Part shown: in pieces, positions 56,322 through 63,746 of the stretch
Numbering within the stretch: the first letter of the stretch is position 1
Layout of the letters: every line of letters starts with the position of its first letter
Assembly (NCBI RefSeq): GCF_028596125.1
Contig: NZ_CP117229.1
Location: 1,286,001 to 1,350,000 of the forward strand
DNA from: Listeria innocua
Lineage (GTDB): Bacteria > Bacillota > Bacilli > Lactobacillales > Listeriaceae
Length of the DNA stretch: 64,000 bases
Direction of reading: 5' to 3'
Notes under the pieces: model-generated
Told to the model about the DNA's origin: nothing
Database searches by the model: none
Seen by the model: only the letters and a program-made list of their open reading frames with translations
Made by a program: the position numbers and the translations under genes

Positions 56322-56870
56322 ATGAAACTAAAACGATTGCAAAAAATGAGTTATTTTCTACATATTACCCTTAAGATTTTATCGATTAGTTCTGTCATAA
56401 TGGCTATAATTGCCGTTTTAATGAAGCTTTTTAGTAGCAAAAATGTTATGATAAATAAACTAGAATCTGATACTATATTTTATTTTCAAACGGAACTTTT
56501 TGTTGGGGAGAATAATCTGTCATATGTTGAAAGGGAGGAATGGATTTTAGTTGGTGTTGCCGTTTTTTCTAGTATGATACTTGCCTATTTATTATGGACA
56601 GCAAGTATGATTTTTAAAGATTTAGCTGCTAATTTTACGCCTTTTAATGATATTACTGTTAGTAGATTACGTAGAATCGCTGTCTTAATGCTTATTTATG
56701 CACTAGTACCGCAAATTGTTTATTCTATTTTACATACCGTATTTATACCTGGTTATAGCATTAATTTTGGACTAAATATGTCATTTTTCTTTGCACTTAT
56801 TTTTTATTGTTTAACAGAAATATTTCGTTATGGCGCATCTTTGCAAAAAGAATCCGACGAAACTTTATGA
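56322..56870 (+). CDS. DUF2975 family membrane protein
   Basis: Protein of 182 residues with four predicted membrane helices (about 10-33, 74-97, 116-138 and 148-168). DUF2975 proteins are of unknown function and nearly always precede a small Cro/CI regulator, as B. subtilis YoaS precedes YozG. That arrangement is seen here: the HTH gene starts 16 bases after the stop. The start is ATG after AAGGGGGAGA. It begins the accessory segment between mdrL and the thiolase gene and has lower GC than its neighbours. Confidence 0.8.
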   Translation: MKLKRLQKMSYFLHITLKILSISSVIMAIIAVLMKLFSSKNVMINKLESDTIFYFQTELFVGENNLSYVEREEWILVGVAVFSSMILAYLLWTASMIFKDLAANFTPFNDITVSRLRRIAVLMLIYALVPQIVYSILHTVFIPGYSINFGLNMSFFFALIFYCLTEIFRYGASLQKESDETL

Positions 56871-56885
56871 TTGGAGCGAAAAACA

Positions 56886-57113
56886 ATGGCAATTGTATTG
56901 AGGCTGGATCGAATAATGGCCGACCGTAAAATATCGTTAAACCAGCTGTCCCAAGAAGTTGGTGTAGCAAATGTAAACTTATCCAAAATAAAAACTGGTA
57001 AAGTAAGCGCCATTCGATTTTCTACTCTAAACGAAATATGTAGAGTCTTAAACTGCCAACCAGGTGATATTTTGGAGTATGTAGCGGATGATTCTCTTGA
57101 AACCGAACTTTAA
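56886..57113 (+). CDS. Small Cro/CI-type HTH regulator (YozG-like)
   Basis: Helix-turn-helix protein of 75 residues, almost all of it the DNA-binding domain: LDRIMADRKISLNQLSQEVG, then VNLSKIKTGKVSAIRFSTL and LCQPGDILEYV-like ending (actual NCQPGDILEYV). The ATG at 56886 is seven bases after GGAGCG. An upstream TTG at 56871 abuts the previous stop. It probably regulates the operon promoter at 56270 or responds to the DUF2975 membrane partner. Confidence 0.85.
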   Translation: MAIVLRLDRIMADRKISLNQLSQEVGVANVNLSKIKTGKVSAIRFSTLNEICRVLNCQPGDILEYVADDSLETEL

Positions 57114-57152
57114 ATGCGTTAGATTAGCCATACTTAGATAAGGAGTGTTTAA

Positions 57153-57686
57153 ATGAACAAACAAAATGAATTGCAATCTGTATTATCTAACAAGAAAAAA
57201 GTGTTAATAATTGGTCCTAACGGTGCTGGTAAGTCAACTTTTGCTGCAAAACTTGGAAAATGTTATGATTTTGAAGTCTGTCATTTAGATAAGCTTTTTT
57301 TGTTGGAGAATTGGAATGCAGTTGAAAAAGCGGATTTCGAGGATAAAGTGAACGGAATTCTGCGTTCTGAAAAAAAGTATATTATAGATGGTGATTATTT
57401 CTTTAATTTGGAGAAAAGACTCGAACATGCAGATTTAGTTATTTGGATAAAAATTCCATTGTTTCTGTGTGTAGCAAATATAGTTAAAAGAAGATTTAAA
57501 TACATGACAAATGCGCGACCAGATGTAACTGAAGGCTGTGACGAAAAATTAAATTTATCATTTTTACTGTATGCTTTAAAGTATAATAAACGTTCTGGAA
57601 AACAAACGAAAGAATTATTGGATAATGTGTATGATAAAGAGCTGTTTGTAATTGATAGTTATAAGAAATTGAAGAGTTATTGCTGA
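57153..57686 (+). CDS. P-loop nucleotide kinase-like protein (FlaR/topology-modulation type)
   Basis: Protein of 177 residues with Walker A GPNGAGKS at 21-28, then a HLDKLFLLENW motif typical of the FlaR/adenylate-kinase-like family sometimes called DNA topology modulation protein, and IIDGDYFFNLEKRLEHADLVIWI. A basic segment follows (VKRRFKYMTNARPD). No membrane helix is present. The substrate is unknown. The start is ATG after AAGGAGTG, 39 bases after the HTH gene, so it is probably the third gene of that unit. No terminator of good quality follows. Confidence 0.75.
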   Translation: MNKQNELQSVLSNKKKVLIIGPNGAGKSTFAAKLGKCYDFEVCHLDKLFLLENWNAVEKADFEDKVNGILRSEKKYIIDGDYFFNLEKRLEHADLVIWIKIPLFLCVANIVKRRFKYMTNARPDVTEGCDEKLNLSFLLYALKYNKRSGKQTKELLDNVYDKELFVIDSYKKLKSYC

Positions 57687-57741
57687 TAAATAGCCAATGA
57701 ATGCTTGGGATAAGTGTTTATTGGTTGTTTGCGATAATATG

Positions 57742-57778
<37 letters not shown>

Positions 57779-57793
57779 GCTGAGGAGTAAATT

Positions 57794-57832
57794 ATGAGAG
57801 AAATGCTGTCCTCTCTTGATTTATACATCTAA
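57794..57832 (+). other. Twelve-codon ORF with a good ribosome binding site
   Basis: GAGGAG lies six bases before an ATG that reads MREMLSSLDLYI and stops. It may be a leader peptide, a gene remnant or chance. No downstream plus-strand gene exists, since the next genes are on the other strand. The 57687-58031 gap also holds the inverted repeat just after it and otherwise only AT-rich sequence. Confidence 0.25.
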
Positions 57833-57836
57833 TTAT

Positions 57837-57898
57837 ATAAGAAATGCTTATTATACATATGAATTGTTATTATATATATGTAATAAGCATTTTCTTAT
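57837..57898. repeat. Long imperfect inverted repeat
   Basis: The arms 57837-57860 and 57874-57898 are complementary over about 23 bases with two one-base gaps (ATAAGAAATGCTTATTA against TAATAAGCATTTTCTTAT), with a 13-base loop. It is AT-rich and has no T tail of the usual kind on either strand beyond the repeat. It sits between converging units at the edge of the toxin locus. Confidence 0.7.
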
Positions 57899-58031
57899 AA
57901 ATACATGGGAAAATAGATCAAACTATTAATTAAAATTATGTTGATACAGGAATTCAATCTTCGAAATTATTGAATTAGTGTTACTAAAATCACAGTCAAA
58001 AAATCCTATTTTTCTCTCATTTAAAATTAAA

Positions 58032-58544
58032 TCAAGTAGTAGACTTTATACTTTCATTAAGTTCTGCCCATTCATTATCTGAAAAGCTAGAAAAATCCAA
58101 GCCAATAATCTCACTATCTTCATTCAGAAATAAAGATACATGGCTAGACATTTTTACAATAGAATCCACCTTCTCTTCATCCAGTTTAAAATATATTTTT
58201 TTGTTCCCTCTAAATATTTTAAACCCAGATTCTTTAGTTATAATCGAATTTTCTTCAAAAATATCTATTTGGATCACTGGGTTTTTTTCTGTATACTCTT
58301 CAATAGTTAAATTAGAATCTTCAATATTATTGATTGATGTGAAAACTACTTCTACAACTTTCCGTGTAACAGAATTGATTTTAATTTCAACAAATGATTC
58401 ATGTTCGTTAACAAATCTATAATAATAAAATTCTCCTAGTCCATATTTATCATCATTTTCAGAAAATGATACAGTAACTGGAACATAATAGTCTACTTCT
58501 ACTTCATCTTTAACTATTTTATCTTCATAATCTTTAATTTTCAT
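58032..58544 (-). CDS. Probable immunity protein for the LXG toxin
   Basis: Acidic protein of 170 residues, beta-strand rich, with no signal peptide or membrane helix. I do not recognise a family. It begins 18 bases after the toxin stop codon, on the same strand, with AAAGGAG seven bases before the ATG, so the two are co-transcribed. Directly downstream of an LXG toxin is where cognate immunity genes usually lie, and its acidity would suit binding a basic toxin domain. This function is inference from position. It is visibly more AT-rich than the core genes. Confidence 0.65.
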   Translation of the reverse strand: MKIKDYEDKIVKDEVEVDYYVPVTVSFSENDDKYGLGEFYYYRFVNEHESFVEIKINSVTRKVVEVVFTSINNIEDSNLTIEEYTEKNPVIQIDIFEENSIITKESGFKIFRGNKKIYFKLDEEKVDSIVKMSSHVSLFLNEDSEIIGLDFSSFSDNEWAELNESIKSTT

Positions 58545-58562
58545 AATTTGCTCCTTTCATAG

Positions 58563-59903
58563 TCAAGGTAGATATACAGCATGTTTAATAACTGGTAATT
58601 GTCCTGCTTCTCTATCCGGACTAAATATTAATTCCCAATTATCTATGACTATTTTAGTATTAAACTTTATCACATTAGAGGTAGCTTTTTCTACAGCACC
58701 TTGAAAACTCCTTAACAATTGTTGCTCGGTAAGTTTTTGTCCATGAGATAAATTTCGAGTTGAGTATTCTACCATATGTTTGGTTCCATTGGGATTCACC
58801 CATAACTTCTCTCCATTAACATTTATTTCAAACGATTTAGGAATAGTAGTTCCTTCTCTTGGAGGTTGTGAACCCTTAATGTCATCCCAGACTGTACCTG
58901 CAGAACCGCTAGCACTCTTCTTCCTCACCAAATCTTTAAGTTTAGGAATTGCAAGCCTTTTCCCATGGTAAGCTCCAGCTGTGTATGTAAAGGTGATGCC
59001 AGCTATGATACTTATTCCTTGCAACAAGCTTATTTCTTGTCCGGTTAGTGGATCCCTTCTAGCTTTTACGGATTGTATGATTCCTTTTAATAACTTGGCA
59101 TCTTCTATTCCTTGGTTAGGCTCTGGTGGTAATTCTCCGCTAAGCACAGCGGCATTGTACGCGTTCGTTGCTTCAACATCTACTATACCATTTTTCATTA
59201 ACACCCACATTTGACCACGGTACGTTTTTTGATATTCATCAAAATTGAATGTTGTTTCGTTGCTTTTTAGCGCTTTTCCTAAGGCTTTTTGCATCCGGGT
59301 TACGGTGGTAAAATTCAGCTTGCTCATATCATAGGTGCCGGTTTTACTGTTAAATTGAATGTTCGACTGGAGTTCGCGAATAGTCTGCTGAATTCCTCGG
59401 ACTAAATCGGTTAAATTATCAAAAAAACCGCCATGGCTTTGTTCAAAAGCCAAGTATTTTTCTAAAATATTTTCTTGTTTGTAGGCGATACTCAGCTGGG
59501 AACGATAGCTCTGCATCTGTCCTTCCGTTCCAGTATTCATCTGCTGGGCTAATGCTTTTTTTTTCGCTTCGATGCGATCAATCATTTTCCCGAGTTCGTA
59601 TAAACCGTCCGCATCAATTTTCGCATCCGCAGAACCATCCACTTGGGCGTGAAAATCAGCTATATACTGTGCTAATCGTTCTTCGCTTTCGTTCATGGCT
59701 TCGATTATCGCATCACATAATGGGAAATAGGTCATTTGGTAATAATTTTTCGATGCATCAACTGCTTTTCCTTTTAAACTGCCGTCTTCGGTATAATTTT
59801 TCACGGCAGTTTTGATGTCTTTGATACTCTTTCTTGCTGCTTCATTGGCTGTATGTAGTTGGTACGCAAAGGTTTGTATTTCTCCGATGTCAATTCGGCT
59901 CAC
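58563..59903 (-). CDS. LXG-domain polymorphic toxin
   Basis: Protein of 446 residues. The first 205 or so are the alpha-helical LXG domain (PF04740 type), starting SRIDIGEIQTFAYQLHTAN, which targets toxins to the type VII (Esx/Yuk) secretion system. There is no Sec signal peptide. A hydrophobic, glycine-rich stretch (about 290-310, ISIIAGITFTYTAGAY) follows. A C-terminal toxin module begins around WDDIKGSQPPREG and ends VKHA-like (actual PVIKHAVYLP). Its motif GTKHMVEY and WELIFSPDREAGQLPV resemble C-termini of Bacillus LXG proteins. The activity is not certain. The start is GTG, eight bases after AAAGGAG. Confidence 0.88.
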   Translation of the reverse strand: MSRIDIGEIQTFAYQLHTANEAARKSIKDIKTAVKNYTEDGSLKGKAVDASKNYYQMTYFPLCDAIIEAMNESEERLAQYIADFHAQVDGSADAKIDADGLYELGKMIDRIEAKKKALAQQMNTGTEGQMQSYRSQLSIAYKQENILEKYLAFEQSHGGFFDNLTDLVRGIQQTIRELQSNIQFNSKTGTYDMSKLNFTTVTRMQKALGKALKSNETTFNFDEYQKTYRGQMWVLMKNGIVDVEATNAYNAAVLSGELPPEPNQGIEDAKLLKGIIQSVKARRDPLTGQEISLLQGISIIAGITFTYTAGAYHGKRLAIPKLKDLVRKKSASGSAGTVWDDIKGSQPPREGTTIPKSFEINVNGEKLWVNPNGTKHMVEYSTRNLSHGQKLTEQQLLRSFQGAVEKATSNVIKFNTKIVIDNWELIFSPDREAGQLPVIKHAVYLP

Positions 59904-59966
59904 TGTAACAACTCCTTTTGTAAATCTTGTTGTCTCATATCAATATGTTTGATTTATCACAATTTT

Positions 59967-59975
59967 ATTGTAGCA
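59967..59975 (-). promoter_or_regulatory. Extended -10 promoter of the toxin gene
   Basis: On the minus strand TGCTACAAT lies 64 bases upstream of the toxin GTG. It would allow toxin and immunity genes to be made apart from the 125-residue gene upstream. Confidence 0.4.
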
Positions 59976-60016
59976 GTTTATATTAAAAATTTGTACTCTC
60001 TTACACTTAAAATTCA

Positions 60017-60394
60017 CTATTTCTTTTGAATTTCTCTCCACGATACTTTCTTACATTTAAAACTTGCCATTTCATCATCAACGTTCCAATGAAAGTTACC
60101 GTTTTTATAGTAAAGATTTGCTTCTTGGATTTCTGACGACGTGTTTAAATCGTTATGTATGCATAAATGAGTAACGCCTTCTAAACAAAATTCTAGGGTC
60201 GTTAATGAATCTGCTTGTCTTTGAATAATCAATTTAACTACTGGATTCGTGCCCATCACCATTGATAAGTCAGTTTCGTCTACATATGTGCTACTTGAGT
60301 AAGTTAAACCAGTAATGCAACTATCATGAAAATAATTTAATGAGTCCATTAATTTTACAATATCGGTTTCGTTTTTTATTTGTTTCCATTCCAT
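60017..60394 (-). CDS. Unknown 125-residue protein upstream of the toxin
   Basis: Soluble protein of 125 residues with no signal peptide, beginning MEWKQIKNETDIVKLMDSL and rich in aromatic and acidic residues (FHDSCITGLTYSSS, FHWNVDDEMASF). It resembles small proteins often seen in polymorphic-toxin neighbourhoods, but I cannot name the family. AAAGGAG precedes the ATG by nine bases. The gap to the toxin is 113 bases. It could be a second or orphan immunity gene, left from an earlier toxin. It is not a WXG100 or Lap-like helical hairpin. Confidence 0.65.
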   Translation of the reverse strand: MEWKQIKNETDIVKLMDSLNYFHDSCITGLTYSSSTYVDETDLSMVMGTNPVVKLIIQRQADSLTTLEFCLEGVTHLCIHNDLNTSSEIQEANLYYKNGNFHWNVDDEMASFKCKKVSWREIQKK

Positions 60395-60428
60395 TAAGCT
60401 AATTCTCCTTTATGTATAATCCATTTTC

Positions 60429-60437
60429 ATTGTACCA
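60429..60437 (-). promoter_or_regulatory. Extended -10 promoter of the 125-residue gene
   Basis: On the minus strand TGGTACAAT lies 35 bases upstream of the start codon and just after the thiolase terminator. Confidence 0.45.
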
Positions 60438-60451
60438 TCACTTATTTAAAC

Positions 60452-60486
60452 AAAAAAAGCCTTAATCCACAACTGTGATTAAGGCT
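60452..60486 (-). terminator. Intrinsic terminator of the thiolase gene
   Basis: On the minus strand AGCCTTAATC pairs with GATTAAGGCT, followed by seven Us. It marks the right boundary of the accessory segment. Confidence 0.9.
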
Positions 60487-60564
60487 AGTTTAATCTTATT
60501 TCGCTATTTTTCTTGAAATGTTGTTGATTGATTTTAGCTTTTTATGAAGATTAAATGATACTAC

Positions 60565-61734
60565 TTATACTCTTTCAATGATAATTGCAATACCAATACC
60601 GCCGCCAATACATAAGGAAGCTACACCTGTATGTTTATCTTCGTGTTGTAACTCATTTAACAATGAAACAACAATGCGAGCTCCTGAAGCACCGATTGGA
60701 TGGCCTAGCGCTATTGCTCCACCATAAATATTAAGTTTCTCTTCAGGTATTTTTAAATCTCTTGCAACTGCAACTGATTGAGATGCAAAAGCTTCATTTA
60801 AATGGAATAAATCAATATCAGCTATTGAGTAGCCTGCTTTTTCTAGCGCTTCATTAACTGCATAGTATGGCGCATAACCCATATAAGCTGGATCCACTCC
60901 GACTTCTGAAGTTACTTTAATTGTAGCTAAATAAGGGATGTTTTCTGCCACAGCTTTTTCTTTGGACATTAAAATGATTGCAGAAGCCCCGTCATTGATA
61001 CCAGAAGCATTACCTGCAGTAACAGTTCCACCTTCTTGAAAAACACTCTTAAGCGTAGCAAGTTTTTCTAAAGTAGAATTAGCGCGAATTGTTTCGTCAG
61101 CTTCAAAAAATGAACCATCTGGAAGTTGAACAGGAACTATTTCCTCTTCAAAAAGGTTTTTTTCTTGCGCACGAGCAGCTTTCATTTGCGAATTATGGGC
61201 AAATTTATCTTGGTCTTCTCTTGAAACGGAATATTTTTCTGCCACATTTTCTGCAGTAATTCCCATGTGGTATTCCCCGTATACATCTGTAAGTCCATCA
61301 ATAATCATGCTATTTTTTAAATCTTTCGGGTTGATTTCTTCACCAGCTAGTTCCGGGTTAAGTAATAACGGCGCTTGGGACATATTTTCGGTCCCTCCTA
61401 CTGCTACAATGTCAGCCTCCCCTAGTTGAATTGCTTGTCTACCAAGCATGATAGCTTTTAAACCAGAGCCACAAACTTCATTAATTGTCACACCTGGTAC
61501 TTTATAAGGAATCCCGGCTTTAATAGCGACTTGTCTTGCTACGTTTTGACCGAGACCTGCTTGTAAAACATTGCCAAAAATAACTTGATCCACACGTTCT
61601 GGAGCAATGTTAGCTCTTTTTAAAACACCTTTTAAAGCGGTAGCACCAAGGTCTACTGCACTGATGTCTTTCAAACTACCACCAAATTTTCCAATTGGTG
61701 TTCTAACGGCATCTATTATAACTACTTCTTTCAT
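60565..61734 (-). CDS. Acetyl-CoA C-acetyltransferase (thiolase II)
   Basis: Condenses two acetyl-CoA to acetoacetyl-CoA, first step of the mevalonate pathway. The protein has 389 residues. Nucleophile Cys88 lies in NEVCGSGLKA, with His345 in GHPIGASGARI and Cys375 in CIGGGIGIA. NEAFA is also present. The start is ATG after AAAGGAGA. It is divergent from mvaS, sharing a 149-base promoter region, so the next substrate step is encoded back to back. It could also serve in fatty-acid metabolism, but the neighbour argues for mevalonate. Confidence 0.94.
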   Translation of the reverse strand: MKEVVIIDAVRTPIGKFGGSLKDISAVDLGATALKGVLKRANIAPERVDQVIFGNVLQAGLGQNVARQVAIKAGIPYKVPGVTINEVCGSGLKAIMLGRQAIQLGEADIVAVGGTENMSQAPLLLNPELAGEEINPKDLKNSMIIDGLTDVYGEYHMGITAENVAEKYSVSREDQDKFAHNSQMKAARAQEKNLFEEEIVPVQLPDGSFFEADETIRANSTLEKLATLKSVFQEGGTVTAGNASGINDGASAIILMSKEKAVAENIPYLATIKVTSEVGVDPAYMGYAPYYAVNEALEKAGYSIADIDLFHLNEAFASQSVAVARDLKIPEEKLNIYGGAIALGHPIGASGARIVVSLLNELQHEDKHTGVASLCIGGGIGIAIIIERV

Positions 61735-61764
61735 AGCAATCTCCTTTAAATGTAATCTACCCGT

Positions 61765-61773
61765 ATTATATCA
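61765..61773 (-). promoter_or_regulatory. Extended -10 promoter of the thiolase gene
   Basis: On the minus strand TGATATAAT, a perfect -10 with extended TG, lies 31 bases upstream of the start codon. Confidence 0.55.
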
Positions 61774-61812
61774 TGAAACTTGCTAAAAACTCACTAGATT
61801 AAGCCCAATGTA

Positions 61813-61841
61813 TTGTATTTTCCGCATTTTTCTACTAAAAT
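61813..61841 (+). promoter_or_regulatory. Promoter of mvaS
   Basis: TTGTAT (61813-61818), a 17-base spacer and TAAAAT (61836-61841), 43 bases before mvaS. Confidence 0.6.
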
Positions 61842-61883
61842 TGAAGTACTTACAAATAAAATATAAAGGACTTGAGCTTACAT

Positions 61884-63050
61884 ATGAAAATTGGAATTGA
61901 TAAAATAGGTTTTTATACTCCTGCGTTTTATGTTGATATGACTGAACTTGCTGAAGCTAGAAACATTGATCCAAATAAATTTACCATTGGAATTGGCCAA
62001 GATAAAATGGCTTTTGCCCCTATCACCCAAGATTCCGTAACAATGGGTGCAAATGCAGCTTTACAAATTTTAGATGAAGAAGATCTAGAAAAAATTGATT
62101 TGGTTATTTTAGCAACTGAATCTGGAATTGATGAGTCAAAAGCTGGTGCGGTTTATATTCACCGTTTGCTTGGGATTCAACCTTTCTCTCGTGCTATTGA
62201 GATAAAAGAAGCTTGTTACGGTGCTACTGCGGGCATTAACCTAGCGAAAGATTATGTCGCAAAACATCCTGATAGTAAAGTACTTGTGATTGGCTCTGAT
62301 ATTGCGCGTTATGGCCTTGAAACTGGTGGAGAAGCAACACAAGGTGCTGGAGCAGTTGCAATGGTTATTTCAGCTAATCCGCGCTGTATTACGCTTTTAG
62401 ATGATAACGTATTCTATACAGAAGATATTATGGACTTTTGGCGCCCTGTGTATTCTGAATACGCTTGTGTAGAAGGTAAATATTCAACAGAACAATATAT
62501 TCACTTTTTCCAAACGATTTGGAATAAATATTCAGAGAAATTTGGTAAGAAACTAGATGATTTTGCGGCAATTTGTTTCCATTTACCATATACAAAAATG
62601 GGTAAAAAGGCATTAGATACAATTATTGAAACGGCTCCAAGTGATGTACAAGAAAGATTATTAGAAAATTATCGTTTAAGTACACTTTACAGCCGCAATG
62701 TTGGTAATATTTACACTGGTTCGTTATATTTAAGCTTCATTTCCCTGCTGGACAATCAAGCGAATCTACAGGCAGATGATAAAATTGGCTTCTTTAGTTA
62801 TGGGTCTGGGGCTGTTGGAGAGTTTTTCCATGGAGAGCTTCAACCAGACTATAAACAATATATTCGTAAAGAGGCTCATGCTGAATTATTAGCTAACCGT
62901 ACGAAGCTATCTATTCCGGACTATGAAACTAAATTTAAAGAACAATTACCAAAAGATGGTTCTACGCTTGAAATCGATCCTGCTAGCGATCCAGCGCCAA
63001 TTATTTTAACAGGAATACAAGATCATAAACGTCAATATATAAAAAAATAA
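61884..63050 (+). CDS. mvaS: Hydroxymethylglutaryl-CoA synthase
   Basis: Condenses acetoacetyl-CoA with acetyl-CoA to HMG-CoA, second step of the mevalonate pathway. The protein has 388 residues. The catalytic triad is in place: Glu79 (ATESGIDESKAG), Cys111 (KEACYGATAG) and His233 (CFHLPYTKMG). The ATG at 61884 gives the conserved MKIGIDKIGFYTP start, though its AAAGGA site is 13 bases away. A TTG at 61872 would abut the binding site. Divergent from the thiolase. Confidence 0.95.
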   Translation: MKIGIDKIGFYTPAFYVDMTELAEARNIDPNKFTIGIGQDKMAFAPITQDSVTMGANAALQILDEEDLEKIDLVILATESGIDESKAGAVYIHRLLGIQPFSRAIEIKEACYGATAGINLAKDYVAKHPDSKVLVIGSDIARYGLETGGEATQGAGAVAMVISANPRCITLLDDNVFYTEDIMDFWRPVYSEYACVEGKYSTEQYIHFFQTIWNKYSEKFGKKLDDFAAICFHLPYTKMGKKALDTIIETAPSDVQERLLENYRLSTLYSRNVGNIYTGSLYLSFISLLDNQANLQADDKIGFFSYGSGAVGEFFHGELQPDYKQYIRKEAHAELLANRTKLSIPDYETKFKEQLPKDGSTLEIDPASDPAPIILTGIQDHKRQYIKK

Positions 63051-63060
63051 CGATCAAAAA

Positions 63061-63092
63061 AACCGACTAGGCTCATTTAGCTAGTCGGTTTT
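63061..63092. terminator. Bidirectional terminator between mvaS and the VanZ gene
   Basis: AAAACCGACTAG pairs perfectly with CTAGTCGGTTTT with a ten-base loop, A-rich before and T-rich after. It overlaps the last codons of the VanZ-family gene. Confidence 0.8.
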
Positions 63093-63676
63093 ACTTTGAA
63101 TCGTTTAAATTTTCTTGGGGACAAAAAACGGATAAGAATGTATCCTAGCATAATGCCACAAACATTTAAGAATACATCTCCAGTATCAAAGAACCCCACA
63201 TGCATTATATACTGCATCCCTTCTACTGCAAAAATCAACATTCCTGCTGAAAGTAATGCAGTAAAAAATCCTAATTTCTTTAATAAAAAACCAATTGGAA
63301 CAAAAGCGAGTACATTTCCTACAATGATAACACGCAAGTTTCCAGCCAAGAATGTATCAATAAAACCAAAAGTATCACTCGAAAATCCTTGAGTATCGGA
63401 AGCTTTTCCGAATAATAAACAAACAAGAATACTGAAATAAATTATATAGCAAAAAACGAGTAATGCTTTATTTATTTTCCAGTTTACTAATTGAACTGCG
63501 ACAAAATAGAGTAAAATCGCCGTTATGCCAACCGTAATGTAGCCCATATGACTTACTGTCGCCATTACGTGCTTTAAATAAAAATAAAGCCATCCTTGGA
63601 ACCAGGAAAAATACATAGTTACTGCAGCAATTAAAGAAATGATTGGTAAAACAAGAATTATGAAGTATTTTTTCAT
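63077..63676 (-). CDS. VanZ family membrane protein
   Basis: Protein of 199 residues with about five membrane helices and the VanZ-like region GNVLAFVPIGFLLKKL followed by EGMQYIMHVGFFDTGDVFLNVCG. VanZ of Enterococcus confers low-level teicoplanin resistance. Distant family members such as this occur widely without a van cluster and have no proven role. A basic tail ends the protein. The start is ATG after AAAAGGAGGA. It is probably followed on the same strand from the partial MFS gene upstream, 70 bases away. Confidence 0.88.
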   Translation of the reverse strand: MKKYFIILVLPIISLIAAVTMYFSWFQGWLYFYLKHVMATVSHMGYITVGITAILLYFVAVQLVNWKINKALLVFCYIIYFSILVCLLFGKASDTQGFSSDTFGFIDTFLAGNLRVIIVGNVLAFVPIGFLLKKLGFFTALLSAGMLIFAVEGMQYIMHVGFFDTGDVFLNVCGIMLGYILIRFLSPRKFKRFKVKPTS

Positions 63677-63746
63677 CCTGGTGTCCTCCTTTTCAAATCT
63701 TACATCTAGCTTAACACTTGAAAATAAGGACTTTCTTAAAAGGATT

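Noticed and set aside
63077-63676. Glycopeptide resistance gene
   Set aside because: Only a distant VanZ family relation is visible, and no vanHAX-type genes are in the window.
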